From Scardovia inopinata JCM 12537 (GTDB taxonomy: Bacteria; Actinomycetota; Actinomycetes; Actinomycetales; Bifidobacteriaceae), in assembly GCF_001042695.1 (NCBI RefSeq), contig NZ_AP012334.1:62001-126000 (forward strand): a stretch of 64,000 nucleotides of DNA. The letters are read 5' to 3'. A program made the position numbers and the translations under genes. The stretch's first letter is position 1. Each line of letters starts with the position of its first letter. Below are positions 27,498 to 36,799 of this stretch, piece after piece. Under the pieces are notes generated by a model, which was not told the DNA's origin, made no database searches, and saw only the letters and a list, made by a program, of their open reading frames with translations.

Positions 27498-28919
27498 GTG
27501 TTAAAACAATTCATCACCGCATTGTCAGGAACTCTGACCCCTGCGCTCTTATATATGCTTCTGTCTCTGGCCCTGCCTTCAAGAAAAGCACAGTCAGGTA
27601 AGGTCACGGGTAAGGTCAGTCGTATCTGCCGTCTTTTTGGCCTGATTCTTGGCCTTGCGGTGGCTCTTGTCTTTGCGCTGCTGCGCTCGATGGCAGTAGT
27701 CAGTCAACAAACCCCGATCTTGCGCCCGGCCCTGTGGGTCAATATTATTTCCCTGACCCTGACAGTTCTTGGATTAATCTTCACTTTCCTGAGTGGCATG
27801 GGGAAGAAGGATACAAAAAAGAATGGAACGATAGATCAGACAGGAAAAGCGGTAGAGCTAGACAAGGGGGAGAAGGCAGAGAATAGAGGAAATATAGAAA
27901 AGGCAAGAGAGCAAAGGCTCGTTTCACGTGAAACAAACCCAGGTCTTGTTCTTTTTACTAATCTTGCCGGTGCTATTGCTATAGCGTCGACGATCGTCTG
28001 CTTTATTCCCGATGTGATTATTCAGTTGGCAAATTTTGTGGAAACAGGCGAATCTGCTTTTACCTCTGCCATGTTGACCCGGGCCGTAGGCTTTCTCTTG
28101 GGTGTTGGTGCTGCCATGACAGTTGCGGCCATTTTCAGGACTTTGAAGACCAGCATATCCCCGGTGCTCCTTATGATCACGTCACTTCTCTTTCTGCTCC
28201 TGGTCCTGGTTCAACAGGTGACTGCCCTGACTCAGATTTTGGTTAATACAGCTGTTCTGGAACTTACCGATGCTGAATTTTCCCTCCTGGTAAGTCTGAT
28301 CAACCATAATAACAGCCTGATTATTGCTCAGACGGCTGTTTTTCTTCTACCGGCCGCGGCTGCTCTGATTGCTGGCATGAAAATGGGGCCAGAGGTTTCT
28401 GCCGCTTCCTCCGGGGCCCGTCAGCGATCCCTGCGCAAGTTCCGCCGCCATGCCTATGCGGCCACGGTTTGGTCTCTACTTGCTGTTCTTTTTGTCAGTC
28501 TAAGTCTGACCTCTGGAGTGGCCTTGACCACCCAGGAGGTGACCCTGTCTGCTCCCGAGAAGTATCAGTTGACAAAAACAACAGCTACCATTCCGTACTC
28601 TCAGTTGGCCGATGGACATCTTCACCGCTTCCAGTACAAGGCTAAAGACGGGACTGTTATGAGATTTATTATTATCAAAAAGAGCGGAGGCTCCTATGGA
28701 GTAGGCCTGGATGCCTGCGAAAATTGCGGAGATGCCGGTTATTACGAGAAGGATGGAAAAATCGTCTGCAAAAAGTGCGATGTAGCCATTAACCTGGCAA
28801 CTATTGGCTTTAAGGGAGGATGCAATCCCATCCCCCTGCCTTACCAGTCCTCAGGAGGAAAAATTACCATAAAAACCGCCGATCTGGACGCCCTATCCGG
28901 CCATTTTGCCATCTCATAA
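27498..28919 (+). CDS. DUF2318 membrane protein with Cys4 metal or Fe-S site
   Basis: 473 residues from a GTG at 27498, with GAGGA seven bases ahead. Seven or eight membrane segments are interrupted by a Lys/Glu-rich loop at about 95-140. The C-terminal domain outside the membrane is of DUF2318 type: ACENCGDAGYYEKDGKIVC followed by KKCDVAINLATIGFKGGCNP. The two CxxC pairs probably hold a metal or Fe-S centre. The family is repeatedly found next to P19 and FTR1 genes and is thought to take part in redox steps of iron uptake; this role is inference here. Confidence 0.9.
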   Translation: MLKQFITALSGTLTPALLYMLLSLALPSRKAQSGKVTGKVSRICRLFGLILGLAVALVFALLRSMAVVSQQTPILRPALWVNIISLTLTVLGLIFTFLSGMGKKDTKKNGTIDQTGKAVELDKGEKAENRGNIEKAREQRLVSRETNPGLVLFTNLAGAIAIASTIVCFIPDVIIQLANFVETGESAFTSAMLTRAVGFLLGVGAAMTVAAIFRTLKTSISPVLLMITSLLFLLLVLVQQVTALTQILVNTAVLELTDAEFSLLVSLINHNNSLIIAQTAVFLLPAAAALIAGMKMGPEVSAASSGARQRSLRKFRRHAYAATVWSLLAVLFVSLSLTSGVALTTQEVTLSAPEKYQLTKTTATIPYSQLADGHLHRFQYKAKDGTVMRFIIIKKSGGSYGVGLDACENCGDAGYYEKDGKIVCKKCDVAINLATIGFKGGCNPIPLPYQSSGGKITIKTADLDALSGHFAIS

Positions 28920-28934
28920 GGCCAGGTGATTATC

Positions 28935-30368
28935 ATGTTTTTCCTGCGATTGATTGGTAAGTCAGTGACCCGTCAGGCTCGGCGCCGGCTTCTGATTTCT
29001 TTGACTGTAGCCCTAGCGGCAGCAGTCAGCATAGCTATGCTGGGAATTGTTTATGATGTGGGTGACAAGCTGACCAATGAGCTGTCTGCATATGGATCCA
29101 ACATTACAGTCCGTCCCAAATCAGATGCTCTGATTTCAGAGCTTTACGGATCCAGCTCCTCCAATACTCCCAGCTCATCAACTGTAGACCCTTCTTCTTT
29201 TATCAAAGAGTCTAATCTTCAGAAAATCAAAACTATCTTCTGGGCTTACAACATCACCAATTTTGCCCCTCAACTCAATGTGCGGCTGACTGTGCAGAAT
29301 CACAAAACCGGCATCAAAGAAAGACGGATTCCTGTTGTCGGAACCTGGTTCAACAAGCAAGTGCATGTGTCAACAGGGGAAACCACGCTTGTGGGAGTGC
29401 AAAAAATGCGGCCCTGGTGGAAAATCCAGGGCTCCTGGCCTAAAGATTCTCAGTCTGAAGCCATGGTTGGCTCTGCTTTGGCAGCTAAACTCGGGATTTC
29501 AGTAGGGGATAGGGTCACAATTTCCAGTCAGAAAAAACTCTCAGGGAGAGTGGGCAAATCAGAATCTACAAGATCTACAGGATCCACAGAATCTACAGGA
29601 CTTACAGGATCTCATGACAGCGGCTCTGATTCGGTCAACGGCAGTTCGACTACTTCCCATAACTTGAAAGTTGTGGGGATTTACAGCTCACATGATGATG
29701 ACGATCAGGCTCTGTATACATCCACGTCCTGCGCCCAGGCTGTTTCTGGTCTGCAAGATAAGGTGGATTATGTAGAGGTTAAGGCTCTGACAACTCCGGA
29801 AAACGATCTGGCCCGCAAAGCGGCAAAGAATCCCGACGCCCTCTCTCAGGAGGAATGGGAGACCTGGTATTGCACGGCTTATCCCTCTTCTATTGCCTAC
29901 CAGATTCAGGAAGTGTTACCTAACGCCGTGGCTAAACAGGTCCGGCAGGTTGCGGCTTTGGAAGGCAATGTTTTGGCCAAAACCCGGTCTGTTATGATTG
30001 TGATGACCGCTCTGACGCTTATTGCAGCCACTATTGCTGTGGCTAACCTCATGTCCGCCGCTTTGGGGGAGCGTGCTTCGCAGCTGGCCCTTCTCAAGGC
30101 TTTAGGAGCCAGGAACAGTCAGATCTTCCGACTGATTATTTCTGAGACAGCTCTGATAGCCGCCTTGGGGGCCATGACCGGGTCTCTTCTGGGGGTAGGT
30201 TTGGCTCAGATTGTCAGCAGAGTTGTTTTTCACTCATCCATTACCATGAGGCCCATGGTTTTTGTCCTGGTTTTTGTTTTGTTGACTCTGACAGTCCTCG
30301 CTGCATCTGTCTCTTCTATCAGACAGATTCTTAAACTCCAACCAGCTCAAGTTCTGCATGGACGGTAA
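28935..30368 (+). CDS. FtsX/MacB-like ABC permease, first of a pair
   Basis: 477 residues. The ATG at 28935 has AGGTG six bases ahead; an in-frame GTG at 28926 is less likely. One membrane segment near the N-terminus, an extracellular domain of about 300 residues, then three segments at the C-terminus, as in MacB/FtsX permeases. MSAALGERASQLALLKALGA is the conserved cytoplasmic loop that meets the ATPase. A Ser/Thr/Gly insert at about residues 205-225 is coded by near-repeats of TCTACAGGA. It probably forms a heterodimer with the next gene and works with the ATPase domain at 31712. The cargo is unknown. Confidence 0.88.
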   Translation: MFFLRLIGKSVTRQARRRLLISLTVALAAAVSIAMLGIVYDVGDKLTNELSAYGSNITVRPKSDALISELYGSSSSNTPSSSTVDPSSFIKESNLQKIKTIFWAYNITNFAPQLNVRLTVQNHKTGIKERRIPVVGTWFNKQVHVSTGETTLVGVQKMRPWWKIQGSWPKDSQSEAMVGSALAAKLGISVGDRVTISSQKKLSGRVGKSESTRSTGSTESTGLTGSHDSGSDSVNGSSTTSHNLKVVGIYSSHDDDDQALYTSTSCAQAVSGLQDKVDYVEVKALTTPENDLARKAAKNPDALSQEEWETWYCTAYPSSIAYQIQEVLPNAVAKQVRQVAALEGNVLAKTRSVMIVMTALTLIAATIAVANLMSAALGERASQLALLKALGARNSQIFRLIISETALIAALGAMTGSLLGVGLAQIVSRVVFHSSITMRPMVFVLVFVLLTLTVLAASVSSIRQILKLQPAQVLHGR

Positions 30369-30378
30369 GGGGAAAGGC

Positions 30379-31638
30379 ATGAGAAAATCAGATAAGAAAG
30401 AGGACAAGGCTATGGCTGAGTCTGCGAATCACTTCAGACAGAAGAATCCTGCCCTGGCAGAGGCTGGGTTGCGATCTCAGCCTGCTGCAAACATCCGCAT
30501 GTTTTGGATTATGCTGTCCAGCGCTATTTTCCGCCGGAAATCCAGGGCATTGATGGCCATTATTGCATCCTTGGTTGGGTCAGCCACCCTTTTCTGCTTA
30601 ATCTCAGTGTGTTTGGTGGTTCCCCGCCAGATGACGGAAGAAATGCAGTCATACGGGGCTAATCTGATAGTAAAGTCCAACGGATCCGGAAAAACTAGGT
30701 CAGGTATCAGCTCGGCTCTCATTAACCACACGACCTCTATGCTGACTGCCCACGGGGATAGTGCTCAATGGGCATCATACCGTTATGAAAATGTACGCAT
30801 TCATTCGGCTCCTTACCAGGTTGCCGGTATAAACGTCGCCCAGACCCGGAAACTTAATCGTTTTTGGAATATTCAGGGTTCCTGGCCAGTCAAGGAAAAT
30901 CAAATCCTGATCGGCACCGATCTGGCTCAGGCTTTGAACCTTTCTGTTGGCAACAGTATAACTATTGGTTACAGGGCATCTGGCATCCTCGATACCTCAG
31001 GCAGATCCTTCAGCGTTGCTGGCATTGTGGATACGGGAGGTGCTGAAGATTCCATGATTTACATGACAAATCAGGCAGTCGACCGCCTGACCGGCGTCAA
31101 GCGCGGTGCCGATGTTGTTGAATATGCTTCTTCAGCTCAGGGGGCCGATCTGGACAGGTTAGTCCAGTCCATCAACACCATGACTGTTATGAGCGTAACC
31201 GCACAGAAAGTTGCGAAAATCTCCACAGCCAATGCTTCCATTATTACTATGCTGACCACTCTCTTTTGGATTATTTCGCTGGTAATCGTGGCTCTGACTA
31301 TGGTGGGGGTTTCTACCACTATGACTTCGATTGTTGCCCAGCGCCGCAGCGAAATTGGTTTGCGAAAGGCCTTGGGTGCTTCGTCCAGGGGTATAGCCAT
31401 CGAGTTTTTTGCTGAATCCGCTGTGTATGGATTTTTCGGGGGAATTATTGGCCTGGGTTTGGGTTATGCGGTTTCTCAGGCTCTGACCAGGGGAGTTTTT
31501 CAGAGATCCCTGTCTTTTAACCCTCTTCTGGCTGTAGCGTGTTTAATCATCAGTCTTGTCGTTGCTGTCTTCGCCTCCATTGGCCCAGTCAGGCAGGCGG
31601 TGACTATAGATCCGGCAGTGGTACTCAGTGATGAATAA
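30379..31638 (+). CDS. FtsX/MacB-like ABC permease, second of a pair
   Basis: 419 residues from the ATG at 30379, chosen because AAGGGGAAAGG lies just ahead; an ATG at 30358 would overlap the previous gene by 11 bases. Same plan as its partner: a segment at about 45-70, an extracellular domain of about 200 residues with FWNIQGSWPVKENQILIG (compare WWKIQGSWPKDSQSEAMVG in the partner), and three C-terminal segments. The ATPase-contact loop reads VAQRRSEIGLRKALGAS. Located in the iron operon, 73 bases before the ATPase-FMN_bind gene. Confidence 0.88.
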   Translation: MRKSDKKEDKAMAESANHFRQKNPALAEAGLRSQPAANIRMFWIMLSSAIFRRKSRALMAIIASLVGSATLFCLISVCLVVPRQMTEEMQSYGANLIVKSNGSGKTRSGISSALINHTTSMLTAHGDSAQWASYRYENVRIHSAPYQVAGINVAQTRKLNRFWNIQGSWPVKENQILIGTDLAQALNLSVGNSITIGYRASGILDTSGRSFSVAGIVDTGGAEDSMIYMTNQAVDRLTGVKRGADVVEYASSAQGADLDRLVQSINTMTVMSVTAQKVAKISTANASIITMLTTLFWIISLVIVALTMVGVSTTMTSIVAQRRSEIGLRKALGASSRGIAIEFFAESAVYGFFGGIIGLGLGYAVSQALTRGVFQRSLSFNPLLAVACLIISLVVAVFASIGPVRQAVTIDPAVVLSDE

Positions 31639-31711
31639 ATATGTAGTATATACAGACACGATATATCAGACACACTCTCATATCAGACGCACTCGCAGAT
31701 AGGAGCGGAAA

Positions 31712-33103
31712 ATGACCGACAATTCGCATAATTCCATGCTTTTACAGTTAGACCATATTTCTAAAATATACGGAGATCTCCATGCTCTGGACGATTTGAG
31801 TTTGGAAGTTTCCCGCGGCGAGTGGTTGGCGGTCGTTGGCTCTTCAGGTTCGGGGAAAACTACCCTGATGAATATTATTGGCTGTCTCGACCAAGCTTCC
31901 CGTGGATCAGTAATTCTTGACGGACAGAGTTTAGATGATCTTAATCAGTCTCAGCTGGCTGATGTCCGCAAAAATGTCATTGGCTTAGTTTTCCAAAAGT
32001 TCTATCTGGTTCCCCATCTGACCGCTGTGGAAAATGTGATGGTTGCCCAGTACTACCACTCAGTGGTAGATGAGAGGCAGGCCCTGGATGCCCTGGCTAA
32101 GGTTGGTCTTGCAGATCGAGCCCATCATCTTCCCAAAGAACTGTCTGGTGGGGAGCAACAGCGAGTTTGCATTGCCCGGGCCTTAATCAACGATCCAGAG
32201 CTGATTCTTGCTGATGAACCAACAGGCAACCTCGATGAGGCAAATGAGAAAATTGTTCTCCAGCTTTTCCGCGAGCTCAACGAGCAGGGGACAACTATTA
32301 TTGTAGTCACTCATGATGCCCTGGTGGCCTCCTGTGCCCAGAGGGAGATTATGCTTAATCATGGCCAGCTGGTCGGAGAGAAATGGAATGATGATCAGGC
32401 CCATCAGCGTTTTCTGGATGCGGGTGGACACCCAGCCCTCCACGGATCAGATGAAGTCTCTGCTCCGGCTCTTAATCCCACCAAGGCGTCTAAAGTTAAT
32501 CCTCTTTCCTCAGAAAGTGTTCAGCCTCTTAAATCCAGGAAGGACCTTCCGAAAAAGAAGAATCTGACTCGGAGGATTGCCGCAGGGGCCTTGAGCCTTG
32601 TCGCCACTGTTGGCCTCGCTGGTTGTGGTACCAGCAGTGCTGTCCCCGCTGATGATGAATATGCCGGAACCAGCGAGTCTTCGTCGTCGCCTTCCTCATC
32701 TGATTCTTCCTCTGCGTCATCCGGTTCTTCTGGCCGGACGTCCAAGCCCACTGCTTCAGCAGGAAACAGGCAAAAACTCGGTCCAGACACGGGAACCTAT
32801 GCAAATGGCCGTTTTACCTCAATCGCCACTTACGGTCCTGTCGGTGAGGACAAAATTGATGTGGCTATCACCGTTTCTGGTCAAAAAGTTTCTCAGGTAA
32901 CAGTTACCCCTCATCCGGCAACGCCGATTTCCAAAAAATATCAGACTGGTTTTGTCAAGGAAATCAAGTCTGCCATCGTAGGGAAACCTTTGAAAAACCT
33001 GAAGGTGAGCAAGGTTGCCGGAGCAAGCTGGACTTCCGATGCTTTCAATAAAGCATTGGAAGTTGTTCGCCAGGAAGCTTCCACGGCGGCTGGGAGGCAT
33101 TAA
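31712..33103 (+). CDS. Fusion protein: ABC ATPase plus lipoprotein-like anchor plus FMN_bind domain
   Basis: 463 residues in one unbroken frame, AGGAGCGG ahead of the ATG. Residues 8-225 are a complete LolD/MacB-type ATPase: Walker [10 protein letters not shown], signature LSGGEQQRV, Walker [10 protein letters not shown] linker to about 285 leads to basic residues and a hydrophobic run ending in LAGCG (C305), like a lipobox or a membrane anchor. After a Ser-rich stretch comes an FMN_bind domain (about 345-460) with the flavin-attachment motif AGAS439-W-T441-S442, where ApbE-type enzymes attach FMN. The parts are normally separate proteins on opposite membrane faces. It probably energises the two preceding permeases and carries electrons outside. 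Confidence 0.88.
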   Translation: MTDNSHNSMLLQLDHISKIYGDLHALDDLSLEVSRGEWLAVVGSSGSGKTTLMNIIGCLDQASRGSVILDGQSLDDLNQSQLADVRKNVIGLVFQKFYLVPHLTAVENVMVAQYYHSVVDERQALDALAKVGLADRAHHLPKELSGGEQQRVCIARALINDPELILADEPTGNLDEANEKIVLQLFRELNEQGTTIIVVTHDALVASCAQREIMLNHGQLVGEKWNDDQAHQRFLDAGGHPALHGSDEVSAPALNPTKASKVNPLSSESVQPLKSRKDLPKKKNLTRRIAAGALSLVATVGLAGCGTSSAVPADDEYAGTSESSSSPSSSDSSSASSGSSGRTSKPTASAGNRQKLGPDTGTYANGRFTSIATYGPVGEDKIDVAITVSGQKVSQVTVTPHPATPISKKYQTGFVKEIKSAIVGKPLKNLKVSKVAGASWTSDAFNKALEVVRQEASTAAGRH

Positions 33104-34617
33104 GCCTTGACAGGATGGACCAGGAAGGATCCAATCAGGAGGGCAACAACCCAGCAGGGGCCTAAAATTGCGGCAACCCGGTAACTGGGGTAAATCCACA
33201 TGAGCGCATAAAGTCCGGCCATACACAGGAGAATCAGCCAGGGAGTAACTCGGGCTGCGGGCAAGGGAAAGGTCAGCTTATCTTTACCTGAAGCTGTCTG
33301 CGCTCCGATCTTTTGCAAATCTGCTTCCTCTTTCTTTAGTCTCCTGCGGAACATCATGTGTGTAATGGCAATGAGAGACCAGTTCAGCAGGGCAGCAAAG
33401 GTAGCAATAGACATAAGATAATTAAAGGCAAAAGAAGGCCAGAGAAATACAACAATTACAGCAATAACGGTGATAGCTGCTGAGGTCAGGACTCCGGCAA
33501 CTGGCACTCCGCGTTTGCTCAGTTTACCCAAATAATGCGGCGCATTCCCTTGCTTTGCCAGGGAATAGAGCATTCGGGAGTTGGAGTAAAGACCTGAGTT
33601 GTAGACGCTGATGACTGCAGTCAGACAGACAAAATTGAGGATCCCGGCTGCAATATGAATGCCGGCAGAATCAAAGATCTGTACAAAGGGGCTGACAACG
33701 ACTCCGTGAGAGTTGGCTTTCCCAATCTGATTCCAGGGGACGACGGCCATAATGATGGCCAGAGCGCCAACGTAGAAAAGAAGAATCCTCCCGACAATCT
33801 GATTGGTTGCCTTGGGAATAGTGGTCTGCGGGTTTTCTGTTTCTGCTGCCGTGATCCCAATGAGCTCGGTCCCGCCAAAACTGAACATAACTACCACTAA
33901 AGCCATCAAGAGGCCTGTGAATTGGCCGTTCTCGCCACTACTTATCAGTCCGTGGGGGAGGAAACCTCCAGGGGAGTGTACCAGGTTTCCGAAGCTGGGA
34001 ATAACGCCATTAGTCTGGGGGACAGCGAAAATAATCAGGGTCAGGCCAACAATAATCATGGCTATGACAGCTACTATTTTGATGATGGCAAACCAGAATT
34101 CGAATTCTCCAAAAGCCTTGACTCCCAAGAGGTTAGCGCCGGTGATCAGGACCATGAAAACTGCTGCGCTGACCCAGGCGGGGATCTGCGGGAACCAATA
34201 CTGGACAAAAGTTCCGACCACGCTCAGCTCTACCATCGAGACCAGAATGTAGTTTGCCCAGTAATTCCACCCAGAGATGAAGCCAGCCCGGGGATTCCAG
34301 TAGCGGCTGGCGTAGTAGCTGAAGGCACCGGCTTTCGGATCATAGGTACTCATTTCGCCCAGGGCCCGCATAATCAGGAAAATGATGAATCCACCAACCA
34401 GGTAGGCAAGGAGGATGGACGGACCGGCCAGTTGTATGGACTCAGCCGATCCGTAGAAGAGGCCTGTCCCTATGGCTCCGCCCAGGGCAATCAGCTGAAT
34501 GTGACGGTTCTTCAGGTCGGTATGCAGGTGCCGGCTCTCCTGCATTGGCAAGATGGTAGACTGCTTGGTGGCAGCCTCTGCTTTTTCTTCTGGGTCTTGT
34601 CTTTCCGTATCTTCCAC
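33100..34617 (-). CDS. Amino-acid permease, APC superfamily
   Basis: 505 residues, 12 membrane segments, full length. Motifs: RHIQLIALGGAIGTGLFYGSA, IMRALGEMSTYDP, and FGGTELIGITAAETENP. The FSYYASRYWNPRAGFISGWNYW stretch (cut here to the family level) is close to the D-serine/alanine/glycine and proline-type permeases. The substrate is not fixed by sequence. Its stop overlaps the stop of the convergent FMN_bind fusion gene by three bases, so the two transcripts run into each other unless a terminator lies within the genes. It is distinct from the permease at 21850 in its tail and loops. Confidence 0.92.
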   Translation of the reverse strand: MEDTERQDPEEKAEAATKQSTILPMQESRHLHTDLKNRHIQLIALGGAIGTGLFYGSAESIQLAGPSILLAYLVGGFIIFLIMRALGEMSTYDPKAGAFSYYASRYWNPRAGFISGWNYWANYILVSMVELSVVGTFVQYWFPQIPAWVSAAVFMVLITGANLLGVKAFGEFEFWFAIIKIVAVIAMIIVGLTLIIFAVPQTNGVIPSFGNLVHSPGGFLPHGLISSGENGQFTGLLMALVVVMFSFGGTELIGITAAETENPQTTIPKATNQIVGRILLFYVGALAIIMAVVPWNQIGKANSHGVVVSPFVQIFDSAGIHIAAGILNFVCLTAVISVYNSGLYSNSRMLYSLAKQGNAPHYLGKLSKRGVPVAGVLTSAAITVIAVIVVFLWPSFAFNYLMSIATFAALLNWSLIAITHMMFRRRLKKEEADLQKIGAQTASGKDKLTFPLPAARVTPWLILLCMAGLYALMWIYPSYRVAAILGPCWVVALLIGSFLVHPVKA

Positions 34618-34668
34618 TATGCTGATTTACTTTCCTGACGAACTGGATGATTTGCTGGACTTGACTGA

Positions 34669-36459
34669 CTAGTTGGAGTTGCTCTTATTATTGGTGGAAT
34701 CAGAGTTATTTCCGCTGTTATTTCCGGAATTGCTGTTGGAGTTGTCGTTGTTGTCCGAATTGCCGTTGTCTGAACCATTGTCATCAGAATTATCATCATC
34801 CTGATTCTGATTATTCTGATCGTCCTGTTTCTGCTGTTCAGCCCGTCGCCGGGCATCCTCCTGCTGCTTTTTCAGTGCGTCTTGGCGAGCTTTTTCCTCG
34901 GCCGCAGCCTTATCGGCAGCAATTTTGGCATTCTTGGAATTTGTGACCGATGTCATGGCGTTCTTGACAGCCTGTGTTTCATCGGTGTACTCCTGAGTGG
35001 TAACTTCTTTTTCCTTCTTATCCAGGAGGGCAGTGGCTTTCTTGAGCTCGTTGTTCAGATCAACTCGGGTTTGATCATCTTGCACTTGACCCTTAGTGGT
35101 GGCATACAAGGTTTGGGCTTGAGCCGCAACTGCCTGCAGATCGTCCTTAGCGTCTGACTTTTCTTTAGCTGCCGCGCTCTTGCGCACCTCACCAATGGAG
35201 GTTTTAATGGAAGATGTATTTTTATGAGCCTGCTTGGTGAGATTAGTACTGAGCTGTGTGATTTCTTCCAGTCGGGTTTGAGTAAGCGTAGAGCTGCATG
35301 AATCGATAGAACTGATGTTGTTGGAAGTGCTTTTGCCGCTGGAAATAGCGTTCTGCAACCTAGTCACGGTGCCAGAATCAGATACGTCATCTGCGGTAAC
35401 AGAAGAGGTAACAGATTGGGCTTCTGTCAGTTGCGTACCCAGTGCCTTGCCTGCTTTCTGCATTTTGGACGTTGATGATTCGCAGTTGGACAGGGCGTTG
35501 TTGTACTCGCTGGTACGCATGGCCCGACGTACTGCTAATCCCCCATAAATCAAGGCAAAAGTGAGAATAATAGCTACCAGAGCCACTACGGTGGCAATGA
35601 TCAATCGCCGTTGGTTTTCATCGTCCTTGCGCTCGGCGACTGACACCCCGCCTGCTCCCAACTCCTGCGAATCTGATGTCCCTCGGGTTCCTGCTGCCCC
35701 GAAGTCACTCCTGGAATCGGTAGTATCTTCCCCAAAATCAGATACGAACTGTTCCAGGGTGGAATTCAGCTCATCGTTGGGTGTATTGGCTGTGGCGACC
35801 GGGTGACTGATAGTAGCCTTGTCGCCGCTGTCGTCCCTGTATTCGCTCTCTTTGTCAGCTGCACTGTCTTCGTTGCTGCTGATGCTTGTATAATCATCCC
35901 TGCTGGTGATGGCAGTGGTCGGTAAGCCTTCATCTTTCAGAGCACTATTGTCGCCGAGCACTGCGGGTGAAATTTGCTCTGTCGTTTCGCCGGCATCGGG
36001 AGAGCTCTCTTCCTCTCTTGTCCCTGTCAGTGTTGTCTCTTGGGCCACGGGTGCAGTCTGTGGGAAGATCAAAGTTGAGGTAGCGAAATCAGGGTTTGGA
36101 AGTACACTCGGCTTATCTTCAGGATTTATTGCATTCTGCGGGTTCGCTGCCCCTAAGCGTGCAGTTTCTTGGTTTCCAACCTCAGAAGTTCCCCTTGCTC
36201 CGGTTCCTCCTGCAGCATTGCCGGCATCATCAAAATCATCCAAAAGGGGATTAAACGCCTGTGTTTCTTCCAGGTGCTGACCTTCAGCTGTGGGATTCTC
36301 TGACAAACTATGATTATGCCGTTCCTTGTCCTCAGGCGTAATCAGCACAGGGTCGGCGATCGGCGGAATAGACTGAGTCGTCTCATCTTCCGATGGAGTC
36401 TCGGCGCCTGATACAGCCGATTCCTCATCATTCTCATCGCTCTTACGATAAATCGTCAT
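34669..36459 (-). CDS. Membrane protein with acidic cytoplasmic half and Asn-rich extracellular tail
   Basis: 596 residues. Residues 1-285 are acidic and Ser/Thr-rich without hydrophobic segments, presumably cytoplasmic. One membrane segment lies at about 288-312 (LIIATVVALVAIILTFALIYGG). Then come about 200 residues of coiled coil rich in Lys/Gln/Ala, and a last 65-residue tail made almost only of Asn, Asp, Ser and Gly. No enzyme motif is seen. The plan suggests a cell-envelope or wall-spanning factor. The N-terminal half resembles intrinsically disordered regulatory tails. It is divergent from the DUF4012 gene of the polysaccharide locus. Confidence 0.78.
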   Translation of the reverse strand: MTIYRKSDENDEESAVSGAETPSEDETTQSIPPIADPVLITPEDKERHNHSLSENPTAEGQHLEETQAFNPLLDDFDDAGNAAGGTGARGTSEVGNQETARLGAANPQNAINPEDKPSVLPNPDFATSTLIFPQTAPVAQETTLTGTREEESSPDAGETTEQISPAVLGDNSALKDEGLPTTAITSRDDYTSISSNEDSAADKESEYRDDSGDKATISHPVATANTPNDELNSTLEQFVSDFGEDTTDSRSDFGAAGTRGTSDSQELGAGGVSVAERKDDENQRRLIIATVVALVAIILTFALIYGGLAVRRAMRTSEYNNALSNCESSTSKMQKAGKALGTQLTEAQSVTSSVTADDVSDSGTVTRLQNAISSGKSTSNNISSIDSCSSTLTQTRLEEITQLSTNLTKQAHKNTSSIKTSIGEVRKSAAAKEKSDAKDDLQAVAAQAQTLYATTKGQVQDDQTRVDLNNELKKATALLDKKEKEVTTQEYTDETQAVKNAMTSVTNSKNAKIAADKAAAEEKARQDALKKQQEDARRRAEQQKQDDQNNQNQDDDNSDDNGSDNGNSDNNDNSNSNSGNNSGNNSDSTNNKSNSN

Positions 36460-36799
36460 AGCTCGTCCTTCATATGCCGCAGCGAATTATGTCCGCTAGC
36501 CCTAAGCGCTAGTCCTTAATATTTTACAGGAGCCTCAGGAATGCATAAAAATTTATATGAATTAGGCTGCCCTGTGCCTTATGATTTGCGCCAGGTTTCT
36601 GCCTGATTGGCATATTTTTAGCCAGGTGATGAGGACTTTAGCCGATTGGGGAAGGCGATTGAAGAAGCCGATTGGGGAAGAAGCCGGTTAGTGAAGGCTT
36701 CAGTCAGGTAAGTGGCAGTCAGTCTTGCATATGGAAGGGTACGGGTAGAATCAAAAAAGTATGTGAAGGTACATGAATTAAGTGAAGGTGAAGTTTCAC
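36460..36799. other. Divergent intergenic gap, 340 bases, with a 26-bp spaced repeat
   Basis: No gene seen. GCCGATTGGGGAAG occurs at 36641-36654 and again at 36667-36680, giving a 26-base repeat period with degenerate flanks. The segment should hold the promoters of the membrane-protein gene and the DUF4012 gene. Confidence 0.5.

Noticed and set aside
32440-32660. A frameshift or separate start that would make the FMN_bind domain an independent gene
   Set aside because: The frame is continuous and there is no ATG or GTG with a ribosome site near the hydrophobic segment.
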